A stretch of DNA of 64,000 nt from assembly GCF_009762325.1 (NCBI RefSeq), contig NZ_CP034348.1, positions 3,416,501-3,480,500 on the forward strand, given 5' to 3'. Below the pieces are notes generated by a model. That model saw only the letters and a program-made list of their open reading frames with translations, was not told where the DNA came from and did no database searches. This DNA comes from Roseovarius faecimaris. Lineage in GTDB: Bacteria > Pseudomonadota > Alphaproteobacteria > Rhodobacterales > Rhodobacteraceae. Shown piece after piece: positions 1-8,677 of the stretch. Both the position numbers and the translations under genes were made by a program. The first letter of the stretch is position 1. Each line of letters opens with the position of its first letter.

Positions 1-2
1 CC

Positions 3-881
3 GACAAATACCCCGGTTCGATGCTCTACAACAAACCGGTTGAGGTGATCCCGCATGTCTGGTCGGCCATCGGCGCCACCGCGCCGCCCACCTACGAGAA
101 TGCCGGCCATAACAACAACCTGAGCTTCATCGTCACCGGCGATGGGGTTGTCGTGATCAATGGTGGCGCGGCCTATGGGCTTGCCAAGGCATTGCATGAC
201 GAGATCAAGACCATCACCGATCAGCCGGTGAAACTTGTCTTTAACGAGAATGGCCAGGGCCACGCCATGCTCGGCAACAGCTATTGGGCCGAACAGGGCG
301 TGCCGATCGTGGCGCATGAGGAAGCGGCGGCCGAGATTGCGGAATATGGCGGGTCGATCCTGGAAGGCATGAAGCGTTACAACGGCGATCAGGCCGAAGG
401 CACGAGTGTCGTGGGCCCGACCGAGACCTTTGACGAAGAGTATATCGTTGAGATGGGCGACTTCCGCATCGAGGCGCGTTATCTCGGCCCGGCGCACAGC
501 CCCGGCGATATCGTCATCTGGCTGCCCGAGCAAAGCCTGGTGATCTCAGGCGACATGGCGTTTCACGAACGGATGCTGCCGATTTTCGAGCACACCTATA
601 CCGCCGATTGGGTGGAAACCTGGGAAACCGCCTTTGAGCCGTTGGGCGCCACCTATGTCATTCCCGGCCACGGCCACCCCACCAACATGGATCAGGTGCG
701 CCGCTATACGCATGATTACCTCGTCTATCTGCGCGGCAAGGTCGGCGAGCATCTTGAGGCCGGCGGCGATCTGGCCGACGCCTATTACGTGGACCAAAGC
801 CCCTACGCCCATCTCGACACATACGAAGAACTGGCCACGAAGAACGCCGGCCGGGTCTATGAGCAGATGGAGTTCGAGTAA
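3..881 (+). CDS. MBL-fold metallohydrolase-like protein, SoxH-type (5' truncated)
   Basis: The reading frame is open from the window edge through the first ATG at 21, so the true start, probably with a signal peptide, lies outside. From that ATG 286 residues remain. The fold is recognisable as metallo-beta-lactamase: a GPAHSPGD segment (His159), SGD (Asp178) and PGHGHP (His217) are in the expected order. The first metal motif HxHxDH is replaced by NENGQGHA (residues 75-82), so zinc site 1 appears lost. The position beside a sox cluster suggests a periplasmic SoxH-like accessory of unknown role; this is inference. It converges on the YeeE gene. Confident as a gene, less so for function. Confidence 0.8.
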   Translation, partial: DKYPGSMLYNKPVEVIPHVWSAIGATAPPTYENAGHNNNLSFIVTGDGVVVINGGAAYGLAKALHDEIKTITDQPVKLVFNENGQGHAMLGNSYWAEQGVPIVAHEEAAAEIAEYGGSILEGMKRYNGDQAEGTSVVGPTETFDEEYIVEMGDFRIEARYLGPAHSPGDIVIWLPEQSLVISGDMAFHERMLPIFEHTYTADWVETWETAFEPLGATYVIPGHGHPTNMDQVRRYTHDYLVYLRGKVGEHLEAGGDLADAYYVDQSPYAHLDTYEELATKNAGRVYEQMEFE

Positions 882-889
882 GCGTCGGC

Positions 890-1957
890 TCAGGATGTGG
901 CCGGGTGGGGGTGGAACCCCCGGGTCAATGTCAGGTGTGTGCCCACCGCGCCCAGCCACATGCAGAACACCGCCACCCAGGCGGTGAGCGCAAAGATTGA
1001 CCCGCCAGCCATGCCTGCGCCCACGGCGCAGCCACCGGCCAGCATGCTGCCAAAACCCATCAGCACAGCGCCGATCAGGTAGCGCTCCATCGGCGTATCG
1101 CGGCCAAACCGCTCGATCTTGGCCTCCCGTGCGTAAAGCGCCATCGCCGCAGAGCCGACAAACACCCCCGGCACCAGCCCGATACCGAAATTCAGCGTGA
1201 TCTCGGCACTGTTGACGAGGCCCATCAGCGTATCTGTCGAAGGACCGGTGAACGTCACCGAGGAAATGGCAATCGCCTCAAAGGAGGTCTGCGCGATCAT
1301 GTATGTCAGCAGCCAGCCCGACCCGACCGCGAACCCCACGCCTATGGCCGCCAGCGCCCGCGTGGCCTTGACCCCGTGATGCCAGGCCAGCATGACCGAA
1401 CCCGACAGCGCCAGCCCTGCCAACACCGCCGCGAAGGTGCTCGACATCCCGATCTGCGTCAGCAGGCTGCGCTCCTCCCCGCCTTGCACGATCCAGAGTC
1501 CGGCCAAATTCTCGCGCGTGGGCGACAGAACACCGCGCAGCGAGGCCTGAGCCACCAGTGTCAGCACCAGCCCGGTCAGAAGCGCGCGCAGATTGCCGGT
1601 GGCCGAAAGAACCAGAAGGCGGCTCGCACAGCCCCGGGCCAGGATCATGCCGCATCCGAACATCAGCCCGCCAATAATCGCGCCCGACATGCTTCCGGGG
1701 GAGGCGAGCTGACGCGCCTCGCTCAATTCGATCATGCCCATGCTGATCAGCCCCTGCACCGACATGACCCCCGCGCTGAAAGCGATAAGCCAGATACAGA
1801 GCTTCTGCCCAAAGCGTCCTTCGGCCACTTCCACCGTGGCTGCCCGCAGGCAGAATCGCGAATGCTGCGCCGCCGCTCCGAAGACAATGCCGACAACCGC
1901 CCCCGCCATGGCCAGAACGGTATTGTCACCAAAGGTATCGAGCAAAGTCTCAAGCAT
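890..1957 (-). CDS. YeeE/YedE family sulfur-compound transporter
   Basis: This is a 355-residue polytopic membrane protein of the YeeE/YedE (TsuA-like) family, whose characterised members import thiosulfate or related sulfur species. Conserved cysteine positions are visible: RFCLRA (Cys36), GCGMILARGC (Cys102, Cys110) and a C-terminal GGCAVGAGMAGG. The start at 1957 is chosen because AAAGG precedes it, whereas the upstream in-frame ATG at 1972 has no ribosome binding site. It follows the DUF302 gene by about 40 bases and is probably co-transcribed with it. It is the second YeeE-type gene flanking the sox cluster (the other is at 13234). The exact substrate is unknown. Confidence 0.85.
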   Translation of the reverse strand: MLETLLDTFGDNTVLAMAGAVVGIVFGAAAQHSRFCLRAATVEVAEGRFGQKLCIWLIAFSAGVMSVQGLISMGMIELSEARQLASPGSMSGAIIGGLMFGCGMILARGCASRLLVLSATGNLRALLTGLVLTLVAQASLRGVLSPTRENLAGLWIVQGGEERSLLTQIGMSSTFAAVLAGLALSGSVMLAWHHGVKATRALAAIGVGFAVGSGWLLTYMIAQTSFEAIAISSVTFTGPSTDTLMGLVNSAEITLNFGIGLVPGVFVGSAAMALYAREAKIERFGRDTPMERYLIGAVLMGFGSMLAGGCAVGAGMAGGSIFALTAWVAVFCMWLGAVGTHLTLTRGFHPHPATS

Positions 1958-1999
1958 GGCATAGCCTTTCATCTGACGCCCGCAGGCGACGCGGCAAAC

Positions 2000-2431
2000 C
2001 TATTCTAGTGCGTTTTGCACGATCTCATCCAACAGCGCCTGCACCTCCTGCATCGGGCCGTCCGGATAGGTGCGATAGCCGATCATGATCCTACCGTCCT
2101 TTTCGGCAACGAAGATGCCATAGGGGCAATGGGCGATATTCATCAGATCCGCCTCCATCACCTTGCGCGACAGGGTGGCTGAACAGAACAGAAAGATGTC
2201 AGCCTCCTCGAAGAGCCTGACATCGCTGCCGACATCCTCACCGGTGCGGTTGAGCATCTCACCGGTATGGCTGACATAGTCGATCACCAGACCCTGCCCT
2301 ATGATCGCGCTCTCCACGGCAAAGCTGGCATCGTCAAAGCTGCCTTTGTAGTCGTAGATCACCGCCTGTTCTTGGGCCATGGAGGGAACTGCAAAACACA
2401 TTGCAGCGAGGGCTGCACGGAAATGATTCAT
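2000..2431 (-). CDS. DUF302 domain protein, secreted
   Basis: This 143-residue protein has an N-terminal signal peptide ending near SMAQ-EQ and a DUF302 domain over most of the rest. The pattern LFCSATLSRKVMEADLMNIAHCPYGIFV is typical of that family, with two cysteines around the conserved strand (shown here only to identify the domain). GGGAG lies just upstream of the ATG. DUF302 proteins often accompany sulfur-oxidation genes, but their biochemical role is not established. It sits between a terminator after soxF and the YeeE transporter gene, so it probably has its own promoter in 2432-2465. Confidence 0.82.
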   Translation of the reverse strand: MNHFRAALAAMCFAVPSMAQEQAVIYDYKGSFDDASFAVESAIIGQGLVIDYVSHTGEMLNRTGEDVGSDVRLFEEADIFLFCSATLSRKVMEADLMNIAHCPYGIFVAEKDGRIMIGYRTYPDGPMQEVQALLDEIVQNALE

Positions 2432-2465
2432 TTTCGATCTCCCTTTTTCTTTAGTTCACCAGAAA

Positions 2466-2502
2466 TGAAAACGGCGGGCTTTGACCTATGTCAGACCCGC
2501 CG
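2466..2502 (-). terminator. Rho-independent terminator after soxF
   Basis: Arms CGGCGGG (2472-2478) and CCCGCCG (2496-2502) form a stem. On the minus strand the stem is followed by TTTTCATTTC. It lies 34 bases beyond the soxF stop and would separate the sox operon from the DUF302-YeeE pair. Confidence 0.75.
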
Positions 2503-2535
2503 AATATTCATATGATTTCAGTTCGCAAACTGTGC

Positions 2536-3804
2536 TTAACTGAACATATCCGACGTGATCCCGGCATACCACCCTTCCGATTCCTCATAGGTGGCCTGTC
2601 GCACTTCCGCTGTCTCGCCGGTCTGGCTGATAAAGCCATCCACTTTGGCGATCTTCTCGTCAGTGGCCTCATAAGTGGCCCCGACCTTGACGCCGTCATT
2701 GGCCTCGATCAGCGACCAGCAGGTGTTGGAGAACTTCGCCGGGAACACCTTGGACCCGGTCAGCGCCCCCCGTACCGCATTGGCGCAGACCTTTGCCTGG
2801 CTATTGGCCGAGAACCCCGATTTGGGCATATCGCCTTGCTGGCTCGCATCGCCCAGAACATAAACATCTGCATCGGCCTTGGTGGACATGTCCGCCGCAT
2901 TGACCGGCGCCCAGTTGCCATCGGTCACGCCGGCGATCTCGGCAATCCGGCCCGCTTTTTGGGCCGGGATCACGTTGCAGGCATCGACCTTGGTTTCCTC
3001 GCCATCGATGGTCACGGTCATCGCCTCGGGGTTGACCGAGACATTACCACCGCCGAACTCTTCGCCGATCCAGTCGACCATACCGGCATAATGGTTGTTC
3101 CATCCTTCCTGGAAGAGCCCCATCTTGGAAAACTTCGGTTTCGGGTCAGCCACGATGATCTTTGCGGTCGGGTTGTTGGCTTTCAGCACCGATGCCACCA
3201 TAGAGATCCGCTCATACGGGCCCGGTGGGCAGCGGTAGGGGTTGGGCGGGGCGACCATGGCAAACGTGCCGCCTTCGGGCATCGCGAGCACCTGCGCGCG
3301 CAAAAGCTCGGTTTGTGACCCGGCCTTGTAGGCATGCGGCATCTTGTTTTGCGACGCCAGGCTCCAGCCTTCCACCGATCCGTCGACAAAGTCGATTCCG
3401 GGGCTGAGGATCAGTTTGTCATAAGGCAGTACCCCGCCGCCTGCGAGAGTCACCGTCTTGGCGTCACGGTCCACGTCCACGGCCCAGTCATGCACCACGT
3501 TGATCCCGTAATTGGCCGCAAGCGCACCGTAGCTGTGACCCAGGTCGCTGATTTCCTTGAAACCGCCAATGTAAAGGTTCGAGAAGAAGCAGGTGTAGTA
3601 AGTGCGCGTCGGCTCGACCAGCGTCACGTCGATAGCACCCTTGCTGTCCTTGGCAATGTAGCGCGCGGCGGTCGCACCGCCTGCCCCGCCACCAATGACC
3701 ACAACACGCGGCCTGCCGTGATTGTCCGCCAGAACGGCAGGCGCGGCCAGCGTCGCCGCGGCTGCGGCTCCGGAGCCGATGAAAAGTCTTCTATTCAGTT
3801 TCAT
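2536..3804 (-). CDS. soxF: SoxF, flavoprotein subunit of sulfide dehydrogenase (FCSD-like)
   Basis: This 422-residue flavoprotein of the flavocytochrome c sulfide dehydrogenase family starts with a twin-arginine-like signal (NRRLFIGSG) and continues with the dinucleotide-binding motif GGGAGGATAA near residue 39. Conserved FCSD segments and a C-terminal FCSD-flavin-binding region are present. SoxF pairs with the dihaem cytochrome SoxE encoded immediately upstream, acting in the periplasm to oxidise sulfide or reactivate Sox proteins. GGGAGGA precedes the ATG. It is the last gene of the soxXYZABCDEF series, followed by a terminator at 2466-2502. Confidence 0.93.
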   Translation of the reverse strand: MKLNRRLFIGSGAAAAATLAAPAVLADNHGRPRVVVIGGGAGGATAARYIAKDSKGAIDVTLVEPTRTYYTCFFSNLYIGGFKEISDLGHSYGALAANYGINVVHDWAVDVDRDAKTVTLAGGGVLPYDKLILSPGIDFVDGSVEGWSLASQNKMPHAYKAGSQTELLRAQVLAMPEGGTFAMVAPPNPYRCPPGPYERISMVASVLKANNPTAKIIVADPKPKFSKMGLFQEGWNNHYAGMVDWIGEEFGGGNVSVNPEAMTVTIDGEETKVDACNVIPAQKAGRIAEIAGVTDGNWAPVNAADMSTKADADVYVLGDASQQGDMPKSGFSANSQAKVCANAVRGALTGSKVFPAKFSNTCWSLIEANDGVKVGATYEATDEKIAKVDGFISQTGETAEVRQATYEESEGWYAGITSDMFS

Positions 3805-3831
3805 GTATCTCTTCCTCCCATGAAATCGCCT

Positions 3832-4542
3832 CTAATCGAGGTCTTTGAAATAGGCTGCAAGGGCTGCGATCTCTTCGTCATTGAGCCGCCCCGCCATCAT
3901 CTGCATGACCGGGTGCGGGCGCAACTTACGCTTGTAGGCATGCATCGCGATGACAAAGTCATCGACCGGCCAGCGGGTGATCGAGGGGATACCTTCGGCC
4001 GATCCATCGGCCTGGTGGCAGGTCAGGCATTCGGTGGCGAGGTATTCGCCATATTCCGGGTCCCCTTCCAGCGCCAGGATTGCCGGATCAAGGTCATGAT
4101 CGGTTGCCCGCGCGGTGGGCTCGGCCTCGGGGATGTCGGCCGGGTTATCTGAATAGACCCGCAAATAAGCAAGGAGATTGGCGCGGTCCTGCGGGTCTTT
4201 CATGCCCCGAAAGCTCATCCGGGTCTTCGACACCAGGGCGCGCGGATTCTCGATATAGGCGTTGAGCGTTTCGGCGGTCCAGATCAGCCCGTCCACCCCG
4301 GCACGCTGCATGGATTCGGAATAGGCGTATCCTTCATGCACCGCTGCCTGCCGACCAAACAGCCCGTTAAGATGCGGGCCGATGCGGTCGCGGGCACCCT
4401 GGCCCACCTCGTGACAGCCCTTGCATTGCTGGAAAAGCCGTTTGCCCGCCTCGGCATCACCCAGCGCCTCCGTCGCCTTGACCCCGGTCGCGGCGAGCGC
4501 GGCCAGGATCAGGGCGGCTGGGAGATGGCGAAGGCTCCGCAT
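3832..4542 (-). CDS. soxE: SoxE, dihaem cytochrome c
   Basis: A 236-residue periplasmic cytochrome with a signal peptide (about residues 1-22) and two CxxCH haem sites, CKGCH at 40-44 and CLTCH at 172-176. The first half is a class I cytochrome c domain with a distal methionine candidate in RMSFRGMKD; the second half is a smaller haem domain. It is the electron-accepting partner of the SoxF flavoprotein. Its ATG lies three bases after the soxD stop, so translation is probably coupled. Identity rests on the motifs plus the soxD-E-F order. Confidence 0.92.
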   Translation of the reverse strand: MRSLRHLPAALILAALAATGVKATEALGDAEAGKRLFQQCKGCHEVGQGARDRIGPHLNGLFGRQAAVHEGYAYSESMQRAGVDGLIWTAETLNAYIENPRALVSKTRMSFRGMKDPQDRANLLAYLRVYSDNPADIPEAEPTARATDHDLDPAILALEGDPEYGEYLATECLTCHQADGSAEGIPSITRWPVDDFVIAMHAYKRKLRPHPVMQMMAGRLNDEEIAALAAYFKDLD

Positions 4543-4545
4543 CCG

Positions 4546-5604
4546 CTACATCCCGGTACTCTTGAGATAAGCGGTGATGGCCGCGATGTCCTCGTCGCTC
4601 TTGAGGCCGGCAAAGCCCATCTTGGTGCCTTTGATGAACTTCTTGGGCGCGGCGAGGAAAGCGGCCAGGTTGGCCTCATCCCAGACCAGCCCGTCCTCGG
4701 CTTTGGCCATCAGGGCTTTGGAATACTTGAAGTCCTCGAAATGCCCGGCCGGCTGGCCGACAACCCCTGTCAGGATCGGGCCCGAGCGGTGCTTGGCCCC
4801 ATCGCCGACCTGGTGACAAGCCTTGCATTTCTTGAACACCTTCTCTCCCGCCTCGACCAGCGCCGGATCAAGGGCAGCTTCCTGAGCCTCGGGTTCTGCT
4901 GCGGCTTCAGCTTCGGGTTCCGGCTCTGCCGCAGCTTCGGTTTCAGGTTCTGCGACCGCTTCGGTGCCCTCTGCCGCGCCCTCTTCTTCGGGTGTCACAT
5001 CAAGCACCGCGGCGCGCATGGTCACTTTCACGTCCGTCTTGCAGTCTGTCATGCAGGGTTCGCCGGTCCAGATCGGATACTCCGTCTCGGCACGGTCGTC
5101 GATGATGAAACCACCTGCATTGGGCAGCTCGAACGAGGCAAGATTTTCATGGCTCAGCACGAACTCGTCATCCACGAGATCGTTGGAATAGAGGATATAC
5201 GCCACGATGGCATAGGTCTCGTCCGGTGTCAGCGTCTGCGCCTGGCCAAACGGCATGGACCGGTTCACATAGTCCCACGCGGTCGACAGGTGTGGCCAAT
5301 AGCTGCCCACGGTTTTGAGCGGGTCTTCATGGGCCAGGGTCCCCCAGCCGCCAGCGAGTTTGGGCCAGTTGTCCACGCCTTCGGCAAAGTCGCCGTGGCA
5401 GATGGCGCATTTTTCGGCAAAGACCTCCTCGCCGGTGAGCACATCGCCCGAGCCTTCCGGCAGGCCTGTGCCATCGGGGGTCACATCGAGATTCCAGGCG
5501 GCAATCTCTTCGGGCAGGGCTTCGCGCCCCAGTCCGAACTTTTCGGCGAAGGCCGGGCTGGCGGTCAGGGCAAGCGCCAGGGCAATCTTAAGACACTTCG
5601 ACAT
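4546..5604 (-). CDS. soxD: SoxD, cytochrome c subunit of sulfane dehydrogenase SoxCD
   Basis: A 352-residue dihaem cytochrome with a signal peptide (residues 1-20, cut near AFA-EK) and haem sites CAICH (66-70) and CKACH (260-264). Between the two domains lies an Ala/Glu/Pro-rich linker (about 206-244) of repeated AEPE-like units. SoxD takes electrons from the molybdenum subunit SoxC while SoxY-bound sulfane sulfur is oxidised in the periplasm. The open frame extends upstream to 5895, but that part is antisense to soxC. The ATG at 5604 overlaps the soxC end by 17 bases and starts a clear signal peptide. Confidence 0.95.
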   Translation of the reverse strand: MSKCLKIALALALTASPAFAEKFGLGREALPEEIAAWNLDVTPDGTGLPEGSGDVLTGEEVFAEKCAICHGDFAEGVDNWPKLAGGWGTLAHEDPLKTVGSYWPHLSTAWDYVNRSMPFGQAQTLTPDETYAIVAYILYSNDLVDDEFVLSHENLASFELPNAGGFIIDDRAETEYPIWTGEPCMTDCKTDVKVTMRAAVLDVTPEEEGAAEGTEAVAEPETEAAAEPEPEAEAAAEPEAQEAALDPALVEAGEKVFKKCKACHQVGDGAKHRSGPILTGVVGQPAGHFEDFKYSKALMAKAEDGLVWDEANLAAFLAAPKKFIKGTKMGFAGLKSDEDIAAITAYLKSTGM

Positions 5605-6856
5605 TTTCCGCCTCTCCGTTCTCGCGCACCCACCAGGTTTGAATGCAGTTGTTGTGATAGATCGAGTTAAGCCCGCGCACCTCGCGCAGCTGCGTCTTGG
5701 TGGGCTGAACATAGCCCGTTTCATCCATGGCGCGGGATTGCAGGAACATCTCGCCCCCGTCCCAGGTGGTGTCGAGATAGAACCGGGTAAGCGCCATCTT
5801 CTCGCCGGGTTTGGCGAGACGCGCGGTCTCCCAGGTCTTGCCCCCATCCTTGGAGACATCGACGCGTGTAATTGCACCGTGCCCGGACCAGGCAAGCCCG
5901 GTGATCACCAGCGGCCCCGGTCCGTGGGTGATCGGTGCTTGCGGGCTGGGCGAGGTGACAACCGATTTGGCATCCATCACCCAAGTCCATTTGCGGCTGG
6001 TCCCGTCTTCGAGAGTGTCGGTGTATTTTGAGGTCTCCTCACGGCTTTCCACGGGGCGGTCCATGACCTCTACGCGGCGCAGCCACTTGACCCACATATT
6101 GCCTTCCCAGCCAGGAACGACGAGGCGTACTGGATACCCGTGCTCTTTACGCAAAGCCTCGCCGTTTGCCTTGAAGGCAACGAGCACATCATCCAGCGCC
6201 TTTTCCATCGGGATCGAGCGGCCATTGGAGGACGCATCCGCGCCTTCCACATAGACCCACTTGCCCTCGGCGCTATAACCCGCCTCTTCCAGAAGCGTGC
6301 GCAGCGGCACGCCGGTATATTCCATGTTATGGATCATCCCGTGGGTAAACTGCGCGCCATTGAGCTGCGCACCCGCCCATTCCATGCCGGTATTGGCGGC
6401 GCATTCGCAGAAATACACATGGTTTTCACGCGGGAAACGCTCCAGATCGGCATAGGTAAAGACCAGCGGCGTGTCCACCAGGCCGTTGATCATCAGCCGG
6501 TAGTCTTCCTTGCGCAGCTCGATCGCCCCCGAATGGTGCCGCTCGAACGCGCAGCCCTGCGGGGTGATCGTGCCATCCAGCGCGTGGATCGGCGTGAAGT
6601 TGATCGAGCTGATCGTGTCAGCCGTCAGCCATTCCACATTGCGGCGGATGACGTCGCTTTCAAACTCGATGGGCAGGCCATAGGGCGTGGCATCCACACC
6701 GTCGCCCAGACCGCTGGCCCATTCCTGCACCTCGGTGATCAGCGGATCGGGTTCTGCGGCCCTGGCGGCCCCGGCGGCGACAGCCCCGGCGGCGGCAGCC
6801 GCGGTCCCGCGCAGGAAGGCCCGGCGCGAGGGGTTGCTTTTGAAACTCTCTGACAT
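5588..6856 (-). CDS. soxC: SoxC, molybdenum cofactor subunit of sulfane dehydrogenase
   Basis: A 422-residue protein of the sulfite oxidase family. It has a Tat signal (SRRAFLRGTAAA, residues 10-21) as expected for a cofactor-loaded periplasmic enzyme. The FCECAANTGMEW segment (149-160) carries Cys152, the expected molybdenum ligand, and the dimerisation domain follows. With SoxD it removes six electrons from SoxY-cysteine-persulfide. AAGGAGA precedes the ATG; soxB ends 27 bases upstream. Confidence 0.96.
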   Translation of the reverse strand: MSESFKSNPSRRAFLRGTAAAAAGAVAAGAARAAEPDPLITEVQEWASGLGDGVDATPYGLPIEFESDVIRRNVEWLTADTISSINFTPIHALDGTITPQGCAFERHHSGAIELRKEDYRLMINGLVDTPLVFTYADLERFPRENHVYFCECAANTGMEWAGAQLNGAQFTHGMIHNMEYTGVPLRTLLEEAGYSAEGKWVYVEGADASSNGRSIPMEKALDDVLVAFKANGEALRKEHGYPVRLVVPGWEGNMWVKWLRRVEVMDRPVESREETSKYTDTLEDGTSRKWTWVMDAKSVVTSPSPQAPITHGPGPLVITGLAWSGHGAITRVDVSKDGGKTWETARLAKPGEKMALTRFYLDTTWDGGEMFLQSRAMDETGYVQPTKTQLREVRGLNSIYHNNCIQTWWVRENGEAENVEVS

Positions 6857-6883
6857 TCTAGAGGTCTCCTTTCGGCATTGTCA

Positions 6884-8581
6884 TTACGCGCCCACGACCG
6901 TGACGCTGTTATTGGGATCAAGGGACACAGTCCCCTGCTTGCGGATATGGCTTTCCACCACATCCCAGATCTGCGGTCCTTCGGTGCCTTCGTTGACCGA
7001 GGCCCAGCCGGCCACGACATAGGTCTTGGCGGGGTCAATCGCCTCGCTGGTTTTCAGCAGGGTCATCTCCGAGATCCGGCTGCCCTGCGGCTGGTTGATG
7101 CCGATCCGGTAAGCCATGCCCCCGATGCGCACCATGTCGCCGCCCTGCTGGTAATAGGGATCGGGGTTGAAGATGTTGTCAGCCACATCCTCCAGGATCA
7201 CCTTGATGAACTCGCCGGTCATTTCCGTCCGGTAGGCCGCGCCATAGGTCATGGACGTGACGTTCCAGATATCTTCGCGGGTGATGTCCTGCCCGGGGAT
7301 CAGGCTCGGACCCCAGCGCACACCGGGCGACATGGCGATATCGGCCTCGCGCTCGGAAATCAGCGCGTTGCAGATCAGATCGTCCCAGGATCCGTTGAAG
7401 TTGCCCCGGCGGTAAAGCAGGCTGTCGGTCTGGCCGATCACCTCGGTCAACTGGTCCTGATAGGGCGCGCGCTGTTCGTCGATCAGCGCGGAGACCTCGG
7501 CATCCGGGGTGATCACGTCCGAGAAGATCGGGATCAGCTTGTGCCGGAAACCCATCATCCGCCCGTCGCGCACGTCCAGATCGACACGGCTCACGAACTT
7601 GCCGTTAGAGCCCGAGGCCACGATGATCGTCTCGCCCACCAGCACCGGCTCGGGCAGTGCATCATGGGTATGGCCCGAAAGGATCACGTCGATGCCCGAG
7701 ACGATCCCGGCCATTTTCTTATCGACGTCAAAGCCATTGTGAGACAGCACGACAACCACTTCGGCCCCTTGCCCACGGACCTCGTCGACCATCTCCTGCA
7801 TGTTCTCATCGCGGATACCGAACGCGTATTCGGGGAACATCCACCCCGGGTTCGCAATCGGCATGTAAGGGAAAGCCTGCCCGATCACAGCGACCTTGGT
7901 GCCGCCGCGCTCGAAGAAGGTATAGGGCGGGAACATCTCGGCCGGTTCGTCCCACTCGGCATCGAAAATATTCTGCCCCAACGCCGCGAATGGCAGACCC
8001 TCGACCAACTCATGAACGCGGTCACTGCCCAGGGTGAACTCCCAGTGGAAAGTCATCGCGTCAGGCTTGAGCGCGTTCATCACGTTGACCATATCCTGCC
8101 CCGCCGTGTGATAGCAGGTGTAGGAGCCATGCCAGGTGTCGCCGCCATCGAGCAGGATCGCATCAGGCCGGTCCGCGCGGATCGCATTAATGACCGTCGC
8201 CACACGATCCAGCCCACCGACGCGGCCATAGGTCTGCGCCAGCGCCGAGAAATCGCCCGAGCTCAGCGCATAATGCGAGGGGCTGCCATCGTCGATTCCG
8301 TAGGCCTTGCGGAAATCGGCGCCGGTGATATGCGGCACCGCGCCCTTGTTGTCGCCCACGCCGATGTTGATCGACGGCTCGCGGAAATAGATCGGCTTGA
8401 GCTGGGCGTGAATATCCGTGACATGAATGAGCGAGACATTCCCGAATGTCTCGAACTCCAGCAGCTGATCCTGGGTCAGAGCCTGTTGCGCGGCCAGCTT
8501 GGCCCAGTTGCCAAATCCGGAGGCGCCGAGAATCGCGGAGGCTGCCATGCTGGTTTGCAGAAAATCACGCCGTGAGATCAT
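6884..8581 (-). CDS. soxB: SoxB, S-sulfosulfanyl-L-cysteine sulfohydrolase
   Basis: A 565-residue dimanganese hydrolase of the 5'-nucleotidase superfamily that releases sulfate from SoxY-bound sulfonate. It has a Tat signal (SRRDFLQTSMAAS) and metal motifs DIHAQL (Asp56, His58), GGDTWHG (146-152), SHNGFD and SGHTHD in the family order, with a C-terminal nucleotidase-type domain. AAAGG lies upstream of the ATG. A 96-base gap containing a terminator-like hairpin separates it from soxA, unlike the tight spacing elsewhere in the cluster. Confidence 0.97.
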   Translation of the reverse strand: MISRRDFLQTSMAASAILGASGFGNWAKLAAQQALTQDQLLEFETFGNVSLIHVTDIHAQLKPIYFREPSINIGVGDNKGAVPHITGADFRKAYGIDDGSPSHYALSSGDFSALAQTYGRVGGLDRVATVINAIRADRPDAILLDGGDTWHGSYTCYHTAGQDMVNVMNALKPDAMTFHWEFTLGSDRVHELVEGLPFAALGQNIFDAEWDEPAEMFPPYTFFERGGTKVAVIGQAFPYMPIANPGWMFPEYAFGIRDENMQEMVDEVRGQGAEVVVVLSHNGFDVDKKMAGIVSGIDVILSGHTHDALPEPVLVGETIIVASGSNGKFVSRVDLDVRDGRMMGFRHKLIPIFSDVITPDAEVSALIDEQRAPYQDQLTEVIGQTDSLLYRRGNFNGSWDDLICNALISEREADIAMSPGVRWGPSLIPGQDITREDIWNVTSMTYGAAYRTEMTGEFIKVILEDVADNIFNPDPYYQQGGDMVRIGGMAYRIGINQPQGSRISEMTLLKTSEAIDPAKTYVVAGWASVNEGTEGPQIWDVVESHIRKQGTVSLDPNNSVTVVGA

Positions 8582-8635
8582 GAGCCTTTATCCCTACCGT
8601 CAATACATGCGGCTTTTTGAATGTTTCATGTTACA

Positions 8636-8667
8636 GAAAACCCCGCCTGACACATGGCAAGGCGGGG
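8636..8667 (-). terminator. Terminator-like hairpin between soxA and soxB
   Basis: Perfect 8-bp arms CCCCGCCT (8641-8648) and AGGCGGGG (8660-8667) enclose an 11-nt loop. On the minus strand the stem is followed directly by TTTTCTGT. It begins 11 bases after the soxA stop and would terminate or attenuate soxXYZA transcription before soxB. Confidence 0.75.
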
Positions 8668-8677
8668 CCTTCAGTGG

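Noticed and set aside
4336..5670. Long plus-strand frame opposite soxD and soxE
   Set aside because: It is antisense to two clear cytochrome genes and encodes no recognisable domain; GC-rich codon use creates such shadows.
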